DNA of 64,000 nt. It comes from Alicyclobacillus contaminans DSM 17975 (GTDB lineage Bacteria > Bacillota > Bacilli > Alicyclobacillales > Alicyclobacillaceae). Under the pieces are notes generated by a model. That model had not been told where the DNA came from, made no database searches, and saw only the letters and a list, made by a program, of their open reading frames with translations. Of the stretch, positions 16,410-25,630 are shown piece by piece. Numbering within the stretch: position 1 is the first letter of the stretch; each line of letters begins with the position of its first letter. A program made the position numbers and the translations under genes. Where the stretch lies: NCBI RefSeq assembly GCF_000429525.1, contig NZ_AUCA01000001.1, positions 124,001 to 188,000 on the forward strand. The letters run 5' to 3'.

Positions 16410-17412
16410 ACTGGACAGGGTATCCGTGGTGTACGAATCGTCCGCGGGGCCGGTGCGGGCCGTGAGCGATGTCAGCCTCAAAGTGTATCCCGGGACCATC
16501 ATGGGGCTGATTGGGGAATCGGGGTGCGGCAAGTCCACGCTCGGCAACGCCATCATGCGGTTGCTGCGCGGGAACGCGCGGCTGGCCGAAGGCACCATTC
16601 GCGTGATGAGCACCGATGTGTACGCCCTGAGTCCCCGGGAACTGCGGACGTTCCGTTGGAACACCATGTCGATGGTGTTTCAGAGCGCCATGACAGCGCT
16701 CAATCCAGTGATGACCGTGGAGCAGCAGATTGTGGATACCCTAAAGAGCCACCGCCCGCATCTCTCCACCCGTGCCGCGCGGGAGCGGGCGCGCGAGCTT
16801 CTGCACATGGTGCGCATCGACGAGAAGCACCTGCGCAGCTACCCGCATGAACTGTCCGGCGGCATGCGTCAGCGGGTGGTGATTGCAATTGCCATTGCGC
16901 TGGAGCCGTCCCTGGTGATTATGGATGAACCCACGACGGCGCTGGACGTGGTGGTGCAGCGCTCCATCCTCCAGCAGATTCAGGAGCTTCAGGCGGAGCA
17001 GGGATTCGCCATTCTGTTCATCAGCCACGACTTCAGTCTGGTGGCGGAACTGGCGCGGCAGGTGGCCGTGATGTACGCGGGCCGCATCGTGGAGGTGGCC
17101 GATGCGAAATCGCTTCACCTGGACGTTGCGCACCATCCGTACACCGAAGGTCTGTTGCGCGCCATTCCGCGGTTGACACACGAAGACGTGGAAATCGAGG
17201 GCATCCCGGGGCAGCCGCCGGATCTCCTGGACTTGCCAAACGGCTGCGCCTACGCGCCGCGCTGTCCGTACGTTGCGCCCATCTGCAGCAGCCATCAGCC
17301 GGAGTTGCATCCGCATCCGAACGGCCTGGCGGCGTGCCATCGATTTCATCCGACCGAAGGAGGTGCTCCCGGATGGCCCAGCCCAGCCCCTTTGTCGAAG
17401 TGGACGACCTGA
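16387..17412 (+). CDS. ABC transporter ATP-binding protein, DppD/OppD family
   Basis: 341 residues. Walker A GESGCGKST (about 39-47), the signature LSGGMRQR, Walker B LVIMDEPTTALD and the switch histidine in ISHDF are intact. The C-terminal oligopeptide/dipeptide extension with four cysteines (CAYAPRCPYVAPIC...C) is present; in OppD/DppD proteins these bind an iron-sulfur cluster. Start GTG at 16387 lies inside the end of the permease gene, with GGAGGA just upstream. Confidence 0.93.
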   Translation: MEEQPVLELDRVSVVYESSAGPVRAVSDVSLKVYPGTIMGLIGESGCGKSTLGNAIMRLLRGNARLAEGTIRVMSTDVYALSPRELRTFRWNTMSMVFQSAMTALNPVMTVEQQIVDTLKSHRPHLSTRAARERARELLHMVRIDEKHLRSYPHELSGGMRQRVVIAIAIALEPSLVIMDEPTTALDVVVQRSILQQIQELQAEQGFAILFISHDFSLVAELARQVAVMYAGRIVEVADAKSLHLDVAHHPYTEGLLRAIPRLTHEDVEIEGIPGQPPDLLDLPNGCAYAPRCPYVAPICSSHQPELHPHPNGLAACHRFHPTEGGAPGWPSPAPLSKWTT

Positions 17413-18347
17413 TTCTGCGGTTTCCCGTGCGAACGCGCGGCGGACGGCAGTTCATCACCCCGGTCCATCACGTCAGTTTCCAGATTGCCGACGGCGAGGT
17501 GCTCGCGCTGGTGGGTGAATCGGGCAGCGGCAAAAGCACCATTGGCCGCACCTTGGTGCGCATTCTCGAGCCGAGCGGCGGGCGGGTATCCGTGGGGGGA
17601 CAGGACGTGACGCATCTGCGCGGGCGCGCGCTCACTCAGTACCGCCGTGTGACGCAGATGGTGTTTCAAGATCCGTTCGGCAGCCTGAATCCGGTGCGAA
17701 CGTTGGAGCAACATCTGGCGCCGCCGTTGAAAAAATTTCAGGGCTACCGCGGCCGGGCGCTGTCCGACGCGGTGGACGGGCTGCTGGAAAGAGTCGGCCT
17801 TTCGCCGGTTCAGACGTTTCGCGGCAAGTATCCGCATGAACTGTCCGGCGGGCAGCGGCAGCGCGTGGCCATTGCGCGGGCATTGGCCGCGAATCCTCGC
17901 TTCATTGTGGCGGACGAACCCATCTCCATGCTGGATGTCTCCATTCGCGCCGGCATCCTGGAACTGATGAATGAGTTGAAGCGGGAATTCAAGCTGTCCT
18001 ATTTGTACATCACGCACGACCTGGCCTCGGCGCGCTACTTCGGCGATCGCATCATGGTGCTGTACGGCGGCCGCGTGATGGAGACCGCAGCGTCTCGGGA
18101 ACTGCTCAAACGCCCACTGCATCCGTACACGCGCTTGATGTTTGCCGCCACGCCAGGCAGTCGCTGGAATGCACCGCTCCCCGAGACGCGGAGCGAACCA
18201 CCGAACCTGTTGGAAGGTCGCATTGGCTGTCCATTTGCGCATCGCTGCCCCTTTGCGGAGGCGAGGTGCCGGGAGGAGACGCCGGAGCTGCGGGCGCTGA
18301 CCAGCGATCACCAGGTGGCGTGTCACTTGGCTGAAGTGTTGAATTAG
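17373..18347 (+). CDS. ABC transporter ATP-binding protein, DppF/OppF family
   Basis: 324 residues. Walker A GESGSGKST, signature LSGGQRQR, Walker B FIVADEPISMLD and the switch ITHDLA are intact, with a C-terminal cysteine-containing extension (GCPFAHRCPFAEARC). The ATG at 17373 has AAGGAGGTG upstream and overlaps the previous gene by 40 bases; a longer frame starting at 17334 lacks a ribosome site. With DppD it forms the ATPase pair that powers the importer. Confidence 0.93.
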   Translation: MAQPSPFVEVDDLILRFPVRTRGGRQFITPVHHVSFQIADGEVLALVGESGSGKSTIGRTLVRILEPSGGRVSVGGQDVTHLRGRALTQYRRVTQMVFQDPFGSLNPVRTLEQHLAPPLKKFQGYRGRALSDAVDGLLERVGLSPVQTFRGKYPHELSGGQRQRVAIARALAANPRFIVADEPISMLDVSIRAGILELMNELKREFKLSYLYITHDLASARYFGDRIMVLYGGRVMETAASRELLKRPLHPYTRLMFAATPGSRWNAPLPETRSEPPNLLEGRIGCPFAHRCPFAEARCREETPELRALTSDHQVACHLAEVLN

Positions 18348-18436
18348 CAGACGTTCTCCACGCACCCGTCCATGGTGCACAACAACCATCGCGGCGCAAA
18401 ACCCGCGTCACAACCAGCGAAAAAGGACGTGGAAGT

Positions 18437-19801
18437 ATGACGAGACCGTTCCTGGATTTTCCGAGAGATTTTGTGTTTGGGGTCGCCACCGCAGCCTATC
18501 AAATTGAGGGGGCGCACGACGAAGGCGGCCGCACCCCGTCCATATGGGACACGTTCTCTCATACCCCGGGCAAGACGTGGAAAGGGCACACGGGGGATGT
18601 GGCCTGCGATCACTACCACCGCTATCCAAAGGACATCGCGCTGATGAAGGAACTGGGCATCCGGGCCTACCGCCTGTCCATTGCCTGGCCGCGGATGGTT
18701 CCGGAGCGCGGGGTGAAAAACCAGCAAGGCATTGACTTCTACAAGCACCTCCTCACCGCGCTGCACGAGGCGGAGATTACGCCGGCGGTCACCCTGTACC
18801 ACTGGGATTTGCCGCAATGGCTGGACGATTTGGGAGGCTGGTTGAACCGGGATGTCACGGAGCATTTCGCTGAGTACGCAGAGTTGGTCCACCGCGAGCT
18901 CGGCGACCTCATACCGCGCGTCATCACGCATAATGAGCCGTGGTGCTCCTCATTTCTCGGATACGCCTTGGGCGTCCACGCTCCTGGCCACACCGATTGG
19001 CGGGAGGCGTTCACGGCTGCGCACCATATTTTGTTATCCCATGGTCGGGCCGTGCAGGCGTACCGCGCGGCGGGCGGCAGCGGAGAGGTTGGAATTACGT
19101 TGAACTTCACGTGGATTGACCCGGCGTCCACGCAGCCAGAGGACGTGGCGGCCGCCGAGCGCGTGGCTGGGTTCTCGAACCGTTGGTTCATCCAGCCTGT
19201 GTTTTCCGGCACGTATCCGACGGACGTCGCGGCGCTGGTGGAGTCGCGCTTCGGCGCCATGGACTTCGTGAAAGCGGGGGATTTGGACGTCATCTCCACG
19301 CCGGTGGATTTTCTCGGGGTTAACTACTACACGCGCAATGTGGTGGCGCATCAGCCCAACGGAGACTGGCTGCAGGTCCGGCATGTTGCACCGCCCAAAG
19401 AGGCGCAGACGGAGATGGGCTGGGAGATACACCCCGAGTCGCTGTACCGGTTGCTGCACTGGATTGAGCGCAACTACACCAAGGGGACACCTCTGTACAT
19501 CACCGAAAACGGGGCGGCTTTCGACGACGCCGTGGAGGATGGCGCCGTGCACGACGTGCGGCGCATTGACTACGTGGCGGATCACCTGGCGGCAGCACAG
19601 CGCTTCATCGCCGAGGGCGGTCGGTTGAAAGGGTACTACCTATGGTCGCTGCTTGACAACTACGAGTGGGCGTTTGGCTATTCCAAACGGTTTGGCATCG
19701 TCCATGTGGATTACGAGACACAGGCGCGAACGGTGAAAGACAGCGCCAGGTGGTACAGCGGGCAGATTGCCCACCAACACGCGGCACCGACTGCCGAATG
19801 A
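18437..19801 (+). CDS. GH1 beta-glucosidase (or related beta-glycosidase)
   Basis: 454 residues, standard for glycoside hydrolase family 1. The N-terminus has FVFGVATAAYQIEGA. The acid/base E167 is in THNEPW and the nucleophile E357 in ITENGA. No signal peptide, so it acts in the cytoplasm on imported disaccharides. Members include beta-glucosidases, 6-phospho-beta-glucosidases and beta-mannosidases. An ABC importer rather than a PTS upstream argues for a non-phosphorylated substrate such as cellobiose or mannobiose. Confidence 0.93.
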   Translation: MTRPFLDFPRDFVFGVATAAYQIEGAHDEGGRTPSIWDTFSHTPGKTWKGHTGDVACDHYHRYPKDIALMKELGIRAYRLSIAWPRMVPERGVKNQQGIDFYKHLLTALHEAEITPAVTLYHWDLPQWLDDLGGWLNRDVTEHFAEYAELVHRELGDLIPRVITHNEPWCSSFLGYALGVHAPGHTDWREAFTAAHHILLSHGRAVQAYRAAGGSGEVGITLNFTWIDPASTQPEDVAAAERVAGFSNRWFIQPVFSGTYPTDVAALVESRFGAMDFVKAGDLDVISTPVDFLGVNYYTRNVVAHQPNGDWLQVRHVAPPKEAQTEMGWEIHPESLYRLLHWIERNYTKGTPLYITENGAAFDDAVEDGAVHDVRRIDYVADHLAAAQRFIAEGGRLKGYYLWSLLDNYEWAFGYSKRFGIVHVDYETQARTVKDSARWYSGQIAHQHAAPTAE

Positions 19802-19844
19802 AAATGACGACGGGTGTTGGACGAGGGGAAGGGGGAAGGACGAG

Positions 19845-22352
19845 ATGACTGCCAAGCAAACCCTCGACCTGGGCGGGGCCTGGAGAATGCGGCGGGTGGA
19901 CAGCGAGGTGTGGCTGCCTGCGCGCGTGCCGGGTTCCGTACTTGAGGACCTGCTGCGGGCGGGTGCTGTACCAGATCCGTTTTACCGCGACAATGAAACC
20001 CGGGTCGCTGCGGTGCTGGATGCAGCGTACGAGTATGCGCGGACGTTTTCCGTGCCGGAGGACCTGCTCGCCGCCGATTGTGTGGAATTGATGTGCCACG
20101 GGCTCGATACCCTGGCCACCGTTTGGTTGAACGATGTGAAAGTGGGGACCGCCGACAACATGCACCGTACGTACGCGTGGGATGTCCGGCATCTGTTGCG
20201 GCCGGCGGACAACGTGTTGCGTGTTCGGTTCGACTCGGCGGCCGCCTACGTGGCGGCCCGGCAGCGCGAGTTCCCGCTGTGGGGGCCGGATCATACCCTG
20301 GCAGGCTTTCCGCACCTGCGGAAGGCGCATTACATGTTCGGGTGGGACTGGGGGCCCAGGCTGCCGGACGCCGGAATGTGGCGGCCGGTGGAGCTGCGGG
20401 CGTACCATGTCGCGCGGTTGACGGACGTCCGCGTCCAACAGGTACACCGGGAGGGAGTCGTTGAACTCACGGTGACCGCCGCGGTGGAGCGGTTTCAGTC
20501 AGCGGCCCTCTGCAGGCTCGCGGTTCGGGTGACGGCGCCGGACGGCTTCTCGTGGCAGGCGGAAGTCCCCTGCGCGGACAGCGCTGGACAGGCGCGGCTC
20601 ACCATCGAAAACCCACACTTGTGGTGGCCCCATGACCTCGGGGAGCAGCCGTTGTACACGGTGTCCGTGGCGTTGCTCAGCGACGGGCTGCCGGTGGACG
20701 ACTGGACGCGGAGAATTGGTCTGCGGACAGTGACGGTCACGAGGACCCCGGATGCGTGGGGGGAATCCTTTGCCCTCACCGTCAACGGAGTGCAGCTGTT
20801 CGCCCGCGGCGCCAACTACATTCCGGAGGACAACCTGCTGGGACGAACCTCCAGGGCGCGCACCGAGCGGCTGCTTCGCGATTGCGTTGCGGCGAATTTC
20901 AACACCATTCGCGTGTGGGGGGGAGGGATTTACCCGGACGACGCGTTCTACGACCTGTGCGACGAACTCGGCCTGTTGGTTTGGCAGGACCTGATGTTCG
21001 CGTGCGCAGTGTACCGTTTGACCGATCCGTTCCTGACCACGGTTACCGAGGAAGTGCGCGACAACCTGCGGCGTATTCGCCACCATGCCTCACTGGCATT
21101 GGTTTGCGGGAACAACGAAATGGAAGTCGCGTGGGCGGAATGGAACTTTCCGAAGCCCGTCTCCCTGCGCGTGGACTATTTGAAACTGTTTGAGCATCAC
21201 CTGCCCGAGGTGTGCCGGGAGGTGGCGCCCGATGTTTTTTATTGGCCGGCCTCGCCGTCATCCGGCGGCGGCTTTGTGCAACCGAACAGCGAACACGCGG
21301 GAGATGTCCACTACTGGGACGTGTGGCACGGCTTGAAGCCATTCACGGAGTATCGGAAGTACCATTTCCGCTTCTGTTCGGAGTTTGGTTTTCAATCGTT
21401 TCCGTCGATGAAAACCATCGAATGGTTCACTGAGCCGGAGGATAGGAACATTTTCTCGTATGTGATGGAACAGCACCAGAAGAACGAAGCCGCCAACGGG
21501 AAAATTCTCTACTATCTCTCCGACAACTTCCAATATCCAAAGGATCTGGCTGCGCTCAGCTACGTCTCACAGGTGCTGCAGGCGGAGGCGATTCGCTACG
21601 GCGTCGAGCACTGGCGGCGGCACCGGGGACGATGCATGGGCGCGCTGTACTGGCAGTTGAACGATTGTTGGCCAGTGGCCTCCTGGTCCAGCATCGACGC
21701 ATTCGGCCGCTGGAAAGCCCTGCACTATTTTGCCCGCCGCTTCTTCGCGCCCGTTCTCGCATCAGCCTGCGAGAACGGCCCTCGCGTGGATCTGTACGTG
21801 ACCAACGATACGCGGCGCCGCGTGGTCGGGGAGCTGCGCTGGCAGCTTTGCAGGTTCAACGGCGAGGTTTTGACCGACGGATCCGTGCGGATTGACGTAC
21901 CTGCCCTGGAAGCTTGGCCGGTGGCCGCGCTGGATGTGTCCGATTGGGTGAATGGCGAGACTGCGCGCGATGTGTATCTGAGGTACGGGATCTGGGTGGA
22001 TGGCGACGAGGTATCCGGAGGCACCGTGTTGTTCTGCAAGGCGAAGTACCTGCGGCTGGCATCCCCGCATCTGCGGTGCCGGGTGACCGAAGCTGCGGAT
22101 GATTTTGTCATCGACGTATCGGCGGATCAATTCGCGAAGTACGTCCAGCTGGATTTGTCCGATGCAGACGGCGTGTTCAGCGACAATTACTTTGATGTAT
22201 CAGCAGGAGAAACCCGGCGGATTTTGCTGTCGAAGCAGACCCTCAGCCGGCCGCTCTCGCTGTCGGAGTTGCGGGATCAACTGACGGTGACCAGCCTGGT
22301 GGACACCTACTCGGCGCGTTCGGAACGAGCAGAGGTGGAGGTCTTGGCCTGA
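19845..22352 (+). CDS. GH2 beta-mannosidase
   Basis: 835 residues. The N-terminal sugar-binding domain contains FGWDWGPRLPDAGMWRPVEL, a strong beta-mannosidase signature. The TIM barrel has the acid/base E425 in CGNNEME and the nucleophile E513 in FCSEFGFQSFP, then WPVASWSSIDAFGRWKALHYFARR. No signal peptide, so cytoplasmic. ATG at 19845 follows GGGGGAAGGA; an in-frame upstream ATG overlaps the previous gene and lacks a site. It removes non-reducing beta-mannose from manno-oligosaccharides or glycan cores, which suggests the locus uses plant mannan. Confidence 0.94.
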   Translation: MTAKQTLDLGGAWRMRRVDSEVWLPARVPGSVLEDLLRAGAVPDPFYRDNETRVAAVLDAAYEYARTFSVPEDLLAADCVELMCHGLDTLATVWLNDVKVGTADNMHRTYAWDVRHLLRPADNVLRVRFDSAAAYVAARQREFPLWGPDHTLAGFPHLRKAHYMFGWDWGPRLPDAGMWRPVELRAYHVARLTDVRVQQVHREGVVELTVTAAVERFQSAALCRLAVRVTAPDGFSWQAEVPCADSAGQARLTIENPHLWWPHDLGEQPLYTVSVALLSDGLPVDDWTRRIGLRTVTVTRTPDAWGESFALTVNGVQLFARGANYIPEDNLLGRTSRARTERLLRDCVAANFNTIRVWGGGIYPDDAFYDLCDELGLLVWQDLMFACAVYRLTDPFLTTVTEEVRDNLRRIRHHASLALVCGNNEMEVAWAEWNFPKPVSLRVDYLKLFEHHLPEVCREVAPDVFYWPASPSSGGGFVQPNSEHAGDVHYWDVWHGLKPFTEYRKYHFRFCSEFGFQSFPSMKTIEWFTEPEDRNIFSYVMEQHQKNEAANGKILYYLSDNFQYPKDLAALSYVSQVLQAEAIRYGVEHWRRHRGRCMGALYWQLNDCWPVASWSSIDAFGRWKALHYFARRFFAPVLASACENGPRVDLYVTNDTRRRVVGELRWQLCRFNGEVLTDGSVRIDVPALEAWPVAALDVSDWVNGETARDVYLRYGIWVDGDEVSGGTVLFCKAKYLRLASPHLRCRVTEAADDFVIDVSADQFAKYVQLDLSDADGVFSDNYFDVSAGETRRILLSKQTLSRPLSLSELRDQLTVTSLVDTYSARSERAEVEVLA

Positions 22353-22677
22353 GCGTTGGATGCAATGGCGCCACGCGGACTTGTCCGGGACGTGATGGGC
22401 ACGCGCGTGGCGCCACTGCGAGATCCGGGGGCCTGCGTGGGTTCATCAGGTGGTTTGGAGCAAAACAGGCAAGCAGCAGCAGAGGTTTCCCGTGATTTCA
22501 GCACCGGCTCCCCCCCTGATGACGGACGGTTCTCCCCAATCACGGCCGGTTTCACATAGTTTCCCCAATCGTCAGTATTCTGTATCATTCCAGATGTGGA
22601 ACCATTCTCGGTGCAATGCAACGTTTTTCCAAGAACGGGGTGGTTCTTGTGTGCATCACACCTGGGAGGGGATATCG
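22353..22677 (+). other. intergenic leader with back-to-back stem-loops
   Basis: About 325 bases without a convincing gene. Just before the next ribosome site lie two adjoining hairpins: AAGAAC-N6-GTTCTT (22631-22648) and GTGTG-CAT-CACAC (22649-22661), followed by GGGAGGGG. They would sit in the 5' leader of the next mRNA. No U-run follows, so this is not a terminator for the mannosidase. Confidence 0.45.
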
Positions 22678-23361
22678 ATGCGACGCATGGCTGTGGCAAC
22701 GGTGGTGGCTGTGTTGATGTTGTCCATCGCCGGGTTTGCGTTCGACATCGCCGTGTACGCGAACGAGGTGACACAGGATGAGGCGACGGCCATCGCGAGT
22801 GAGGCGGTCGTGTTTGATGTGAACCAGGCATCGCTGTTTCGAATGGAAGCGGCGACCTCAAAGGCGGACATGAAGTTGACTCCCGCGTCGGAACTTCCTG
22901 TGACCGCGAAGGGGCCGGACGACGCGCGATGGGTGCTGACGTTTCCCCGTCCTCTCGAATTGACGCGCAGGATTTCGCTGACGGACGCCGACCGAGCCAC
23001 CCATCTCCGGCGCCTCAACGATATCGCGCGTCAGATTTTCACGGAAGACGGGCCGTATCTGCAGCGAGCGCGCGGAATGTTTCCGCGCATCGTAGCCAGT
23101 GAATCGCCGGATCATCTGCAGATGGACGGCGGTATCGGTGAATTGCGGTGGTCCGACGTTCACGTCAACGTCCTCACGGGCACCGCGGTGCTCCACGGGC
23201 GCGGGGTGGCCTGGTGTGCCGGGGCCGGTTGGCAGGGCGACCACTATCGCGTGGTCACACCCACCAACCAGATGAAGTTCACCGTGCGTTTGAAATCCGT
23301 GCATGGCCACTGGAAAGTGGACGAGCTCGAGCGAACCTTCGCCTCGGGATCTGAGCCGTGA
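22678..23361 (+). CDS. exported protein of unknown function
   Basis: 227 residues with an N-terminal signal peptide (MRRMAVATVVAVLMLSIAGF and a plausible cut after VYA near residue 27). No family is recognised. The mature part is polar, with few cysteines, and its C-terminal half has beta-rich stretches (DVHVNVLTGTAVLHGRG). ATG at 22678 has GGGAGGGG upstream; a longer frame from 22450 lacks support. It is convergent with an anti-sigma gene; whether it is part of that stress circuit cannot be told. Confidence 0.65.
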   Translation: MRRMAVATVVAVLMLSIAGFAFDIAVYANEVTQDEATAIASEAVVFDVNQASLFRMEAATSKADMKLTPASELPVTAKGPDDARWVLTFPRPLELTRRISLTDADRATHLRRLNDIARQIFTEDGPYLQRARGMFPRIVASESPDHLQMDGGIGELRWSDVHVNVLTGTAVLHGRGVAWCAGAGWQGDHYRVVTPTNQMKFTVRLKSVHGHWKVDELERTFASGSEP

Positions 23362-23418
23362 AGCCATGGGCCGCCCGCCTGTTCAGGGGGCGTCATGACT
23401 GGCCTTTCCGGCGAAAGT

Positions 23419-24105
23419 TCACGAATGCGCCTGGGTGAACTCCCCTTCCCAATCACCGTCTTTCAGCCAATGGAACAGCTGCGGTGCCTTCAAATACACG
23501 GTTTGATCTCCTGAGACGCAGGTCACCACGTCCTGCACGTACCGAATCTGGACCTGATGCGCACTCACCTGCACGAGGTACGAGGTCGGACAGAGTGTCA
23601 TGGTTTGATGGTTCACCGTCACCATGCGCAACTGTGCCGGACCGATGTTTCCCTGTAGGACAATACTCCGATCCGACGCGGGGATGTCCCCGAGGAACAG
23701 GGAGGCCCGGTTGAGCCACGACAGGACCTGCGTGGCGACACGCTGGGGACTTGCCGCATGCCATAGCATAAAACCTGGACCAGTTTCCACAGATATAGAC
23801 TGAATGGACGACGGCGCAGGGAATGACAGAACATGTTGCGCCGAGGCTGTCGTATTTTCGGCCTGTGTGCCGTGTGGCGCTTGGCGATGGGAGACCGCGT
23901 AAACGCCACCCACCAGGCAGGCGACCGCGGCCGTAGCCGCGACAAGCGATGGCCACGTTTCGAACCGTCCGCGTCGGCGACCGGGGGGAGGGGATGGGTT
24001 CATTCGCTGTTCGATGGCCAGCCAAATTGCTTTCTCCTTTTGAGGAGACATACGAATCTCGGAGACCATGGACAGTCTCTTGCGCACGTCTTCGTCAGAT
24101 GCCAT
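23419..24105 (-). CDS. putative membrane anti-sigma factor
   Basis: 228 residues. A short cytoplasmic N-terminus (about 1-50, containing EDVRKRLSMVSEIRMSPQKEKAIW) precedes one membrane segment (about 55-75, LVAATAAVACLVGGVYAV) and an extracytoplasmic domain of about 150 residues. This is the layout of anti-sigma factors. It begins one base after the stop of the sigma-region-4 gene, with AAAGGAGGTG inside that gene's end, so the two are co-translated. The family is assigned from layout and neighbour, not from a recognised zinc-binding motif, which is absent. Confidence 0.65.
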   Translation of the reverse strand: MASDEDVRKRLSMVSEIRMSPQKEKAIWLAIEQRMNPSPPPGRRRGRFETWPSLVAATAAVACLVGGVYAVSHRQAPHGTQAENTTASAQHVLSFPAPSSIQSISVETGPGFMLWHAASPQRVATQVLSWLNRASLFLGDIPASDRSIVLQGNIGPAQLRMVTVNHQTMTLCPTSYLVQVSAHQVQIRYVQDVVTCVSGDQTVYLKAPQLFHWLKDGDWEGEFTQAHS

Positions 24106-24106
24106 C

Positions 24107-24349
24107 TTACCGGTGCACCTCCTTTGATGTTTCCCCCAGTAGGTCACGGAGTTTGAGCATGGCCCGATGCGTTGAATTCCGCACCTTTTTTTCGGACCAA
24201 CCGAGAATCGCTGCGGTCTCCGGTACGGAGAAGTTTTCCACGTACCGCAGGATCACGACCTGGCGATAGCTGGGGTTCAGTTGGTGCAGCGAGGCTGCAA
24301 CCTCCACCATTAGGTCCATGGGCGGGGCCGGATCGCCGATGTCCAGCAA
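24107..24349 (-). CDS. sigma-70 family protein reduced to region 4
   Basis: About 80 residues, counted from a TTG at 24349. The body is ECF-type region 4: YRQVVILRYVENFSV, then the helix-turn-helix PETAAILGWSEKKVRNSTHRAMLKLRDLL. Region 2, which melts the -10, is missing: the frame is closed by a TGA only 14 codons upstream, and no frame of the roughly 220 bases up to the divergent operon encodes it. In-frame ATGs occur at about residues 11 and 14. It is either a truncated pseudogene or a half-sigma that needs a partner, as SigO/RsoA do in B. subtilis. Coupling to the anti-sigma gene is intact. Confidence 0.7.
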   Translation of the reverse strand: MLDIGDPAPPMDLMVEVAASLHQLNPSYRQVVILRYVENFSVPETAAILGWSEKKVRNSTHRAMLKLRDLLGETSKEVHR

Positions 24350-24510
24350 TTCACGCGTCTGGCTGAAGCTTCCGCACTCATGGTTTTTTCACCACCTCAC
24401 CCCCCTTGCCTGAATAGACGTGTCTGTGGGCGGAATGTCTCACTCGCGCCATCCGACCCTTTTCGACGGCGCACTTCCGCGCCGTGCTCACCGTGGACAG
24501 GCGGCTGGTG

Positions 24511-24550
24511 TATAATCGCTACAGGACTTGTTTCGTACATTGAAACAAAG
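24511..24550 (+). promoter_or_regulatory. -10 box and inverted-repeat operator of the acylation cassette
   Basis: A perfect TATAAT lies at 24511-24516; no good -35 was found at 16-18 bp. Immediately downstream is TTGTTTC-N7-GAAACAA (24528-24548), placed to block transcription start. A related sequence lies just after the -10 of the MFS gene at 51396-51401. The site suggests a repressor not encoded in the window. Confidence 0.6.
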
Positions 24551-24568
24551 GTAGTTCAGGGAGGGACT

Positions 24569-25630
24569 ATGACGCCCACGAGAGTTTGGACGTTTCTGCT
24601 ACCGAAGCTGAATCTGTGGATTTTGGCGGTGGTCGTGGCGGTGTTTGTGGTTATCGATCAACTCGCAATACCGCCCATTCTGGCCCATGAAGTGGTGCCG
24701 AATGCCGACTACCGGACGAAAGTGGACTACACGGATATTAAGGCGTTCATCGAGGAGGTCAATCGGGACCGGTCCCCGAAAATCATCCTGGTTGGCGACT
24801 CCATCACGCAGGGCGGCGGGGTTGCCAACGGCGACGAGACCATTTCGCATTACCTGCAGCAGAATGTATCCCGGGCCGGATACGCTTATCACGTATACAA
24901 TTTCGGCATTGAAGGCGCGGAACCCGGGGATTGCTACGCCATCGTCAAATCGCTGCGGCTCACCTCAAAAGATCTCGTCGTGTATGACATGAACGTGGGC
25001 GATTACGGCGTCAGTCCCGTTCGCTTTCGCGAAATCACGCCGATGCTCGTGCCGATGCCTGTGCATACCAAATCCACCGCGCTGGTCGATCCGGTCGAGG
25101 ATTGGCTGCGCCGCTTCGTGAACAACCACTGGAAGTTGTTTGCGTATCGCGGGATTGTCAAAACCTATCTCGCAAACTGGGGTGGAGGTCCGCCCATCAC
25201 GGCTTCCTCGACGAAGCACGCACCGGATCCACCGCCGTGGTACACCAAGGACTGGACCGCGCAGACGAAGGGCATGTGGAAACGCGGCAGCAACGTGTTT
25301 CATGACAACGACGGAGCGCTTACGTTCAACCGCTTGATGATTCAGGATGTACGGTCACACGGGGCCAAAATCCTCGTGTACAACATCCCTCTGAATCAGA
25401 AGATGATGGCGCAGTACCAGATGATAGACGAGCCGAAATACAAGCAGAACATCGCACGTCTCAAGGCTGCCATGCTGGGCGCCGGGGCCATCTATCGGGA
25501 CTACGAATACCTCATCCCGAGCGATGACTTCATCGACAGTCTGCATCCGACCCGTGCGGGCAATGAGATTTTGGCGAACCAACTGATGAAGGATCTGACA
25601 CCTTACTTTGCGACAGGGAGTTTATCATGA
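24569..25630 (+). CDS. membrane-anchored SGNH-type protein, DltD/AlgJ-like partner of MBOAT
   Basis: 353 residues. One N-terminal membrane anchor (about 14-36) and an extracytoplasmic SGNH hydrolase fold: S78 in LVGDSIT and the C-terminal D323/H326 pair in DSLHPT. Start ATG at 24569 follows TTCAGGGAGGG. Its stop overlaps the MBOAT start (ATGA). In envelope acylation systems, proteins of this class (DltD, AlgX/AlgJ, PatB) take the acyl group exported by the MBOAT and place it on a polymer. Which polymer is unknown; the operon lies beside envelope-stress regulators and close to envelope glycosylation genes. Confidence 0.82.
   Translation: MTPTRVWTFLLPKLNLWILAVVVAVFVVIDQLAIPPILAHEVVPNADYRTKVDYTDIKAFIEEVNRDRSPKIILVGDSITQGGGVANGDETISHYLQQNVSRAGYAYHVYNFGIEGAEPGDCYAIVKSLRLTSKDLVVYDMNVGDYGVSPVRFREITPMLVPMPVHTKSTALVDPVEDWLRRFVNNHWKLFAYRGIVKTYLANWGGGPPITASSTKHAPDPPPWYTKDWTAQTKGMWKRGSNVFHDNDGALTFNRLMIQDVRSHGAKILVYNIPLNQKMMAQYQMIDEPKYKQNIARLKAAMLGAGAIYRDYEYLIPSDDFIDSLHPTRAGNEILANQLMKDLTPYFATGSLS

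Noticed and set aside
24494-24516. TGGACA followed by TATAAT as a -35/-10 pair
   Set aside because: The spacer is only 11 bp. The -10 is kept, the -35 is not.
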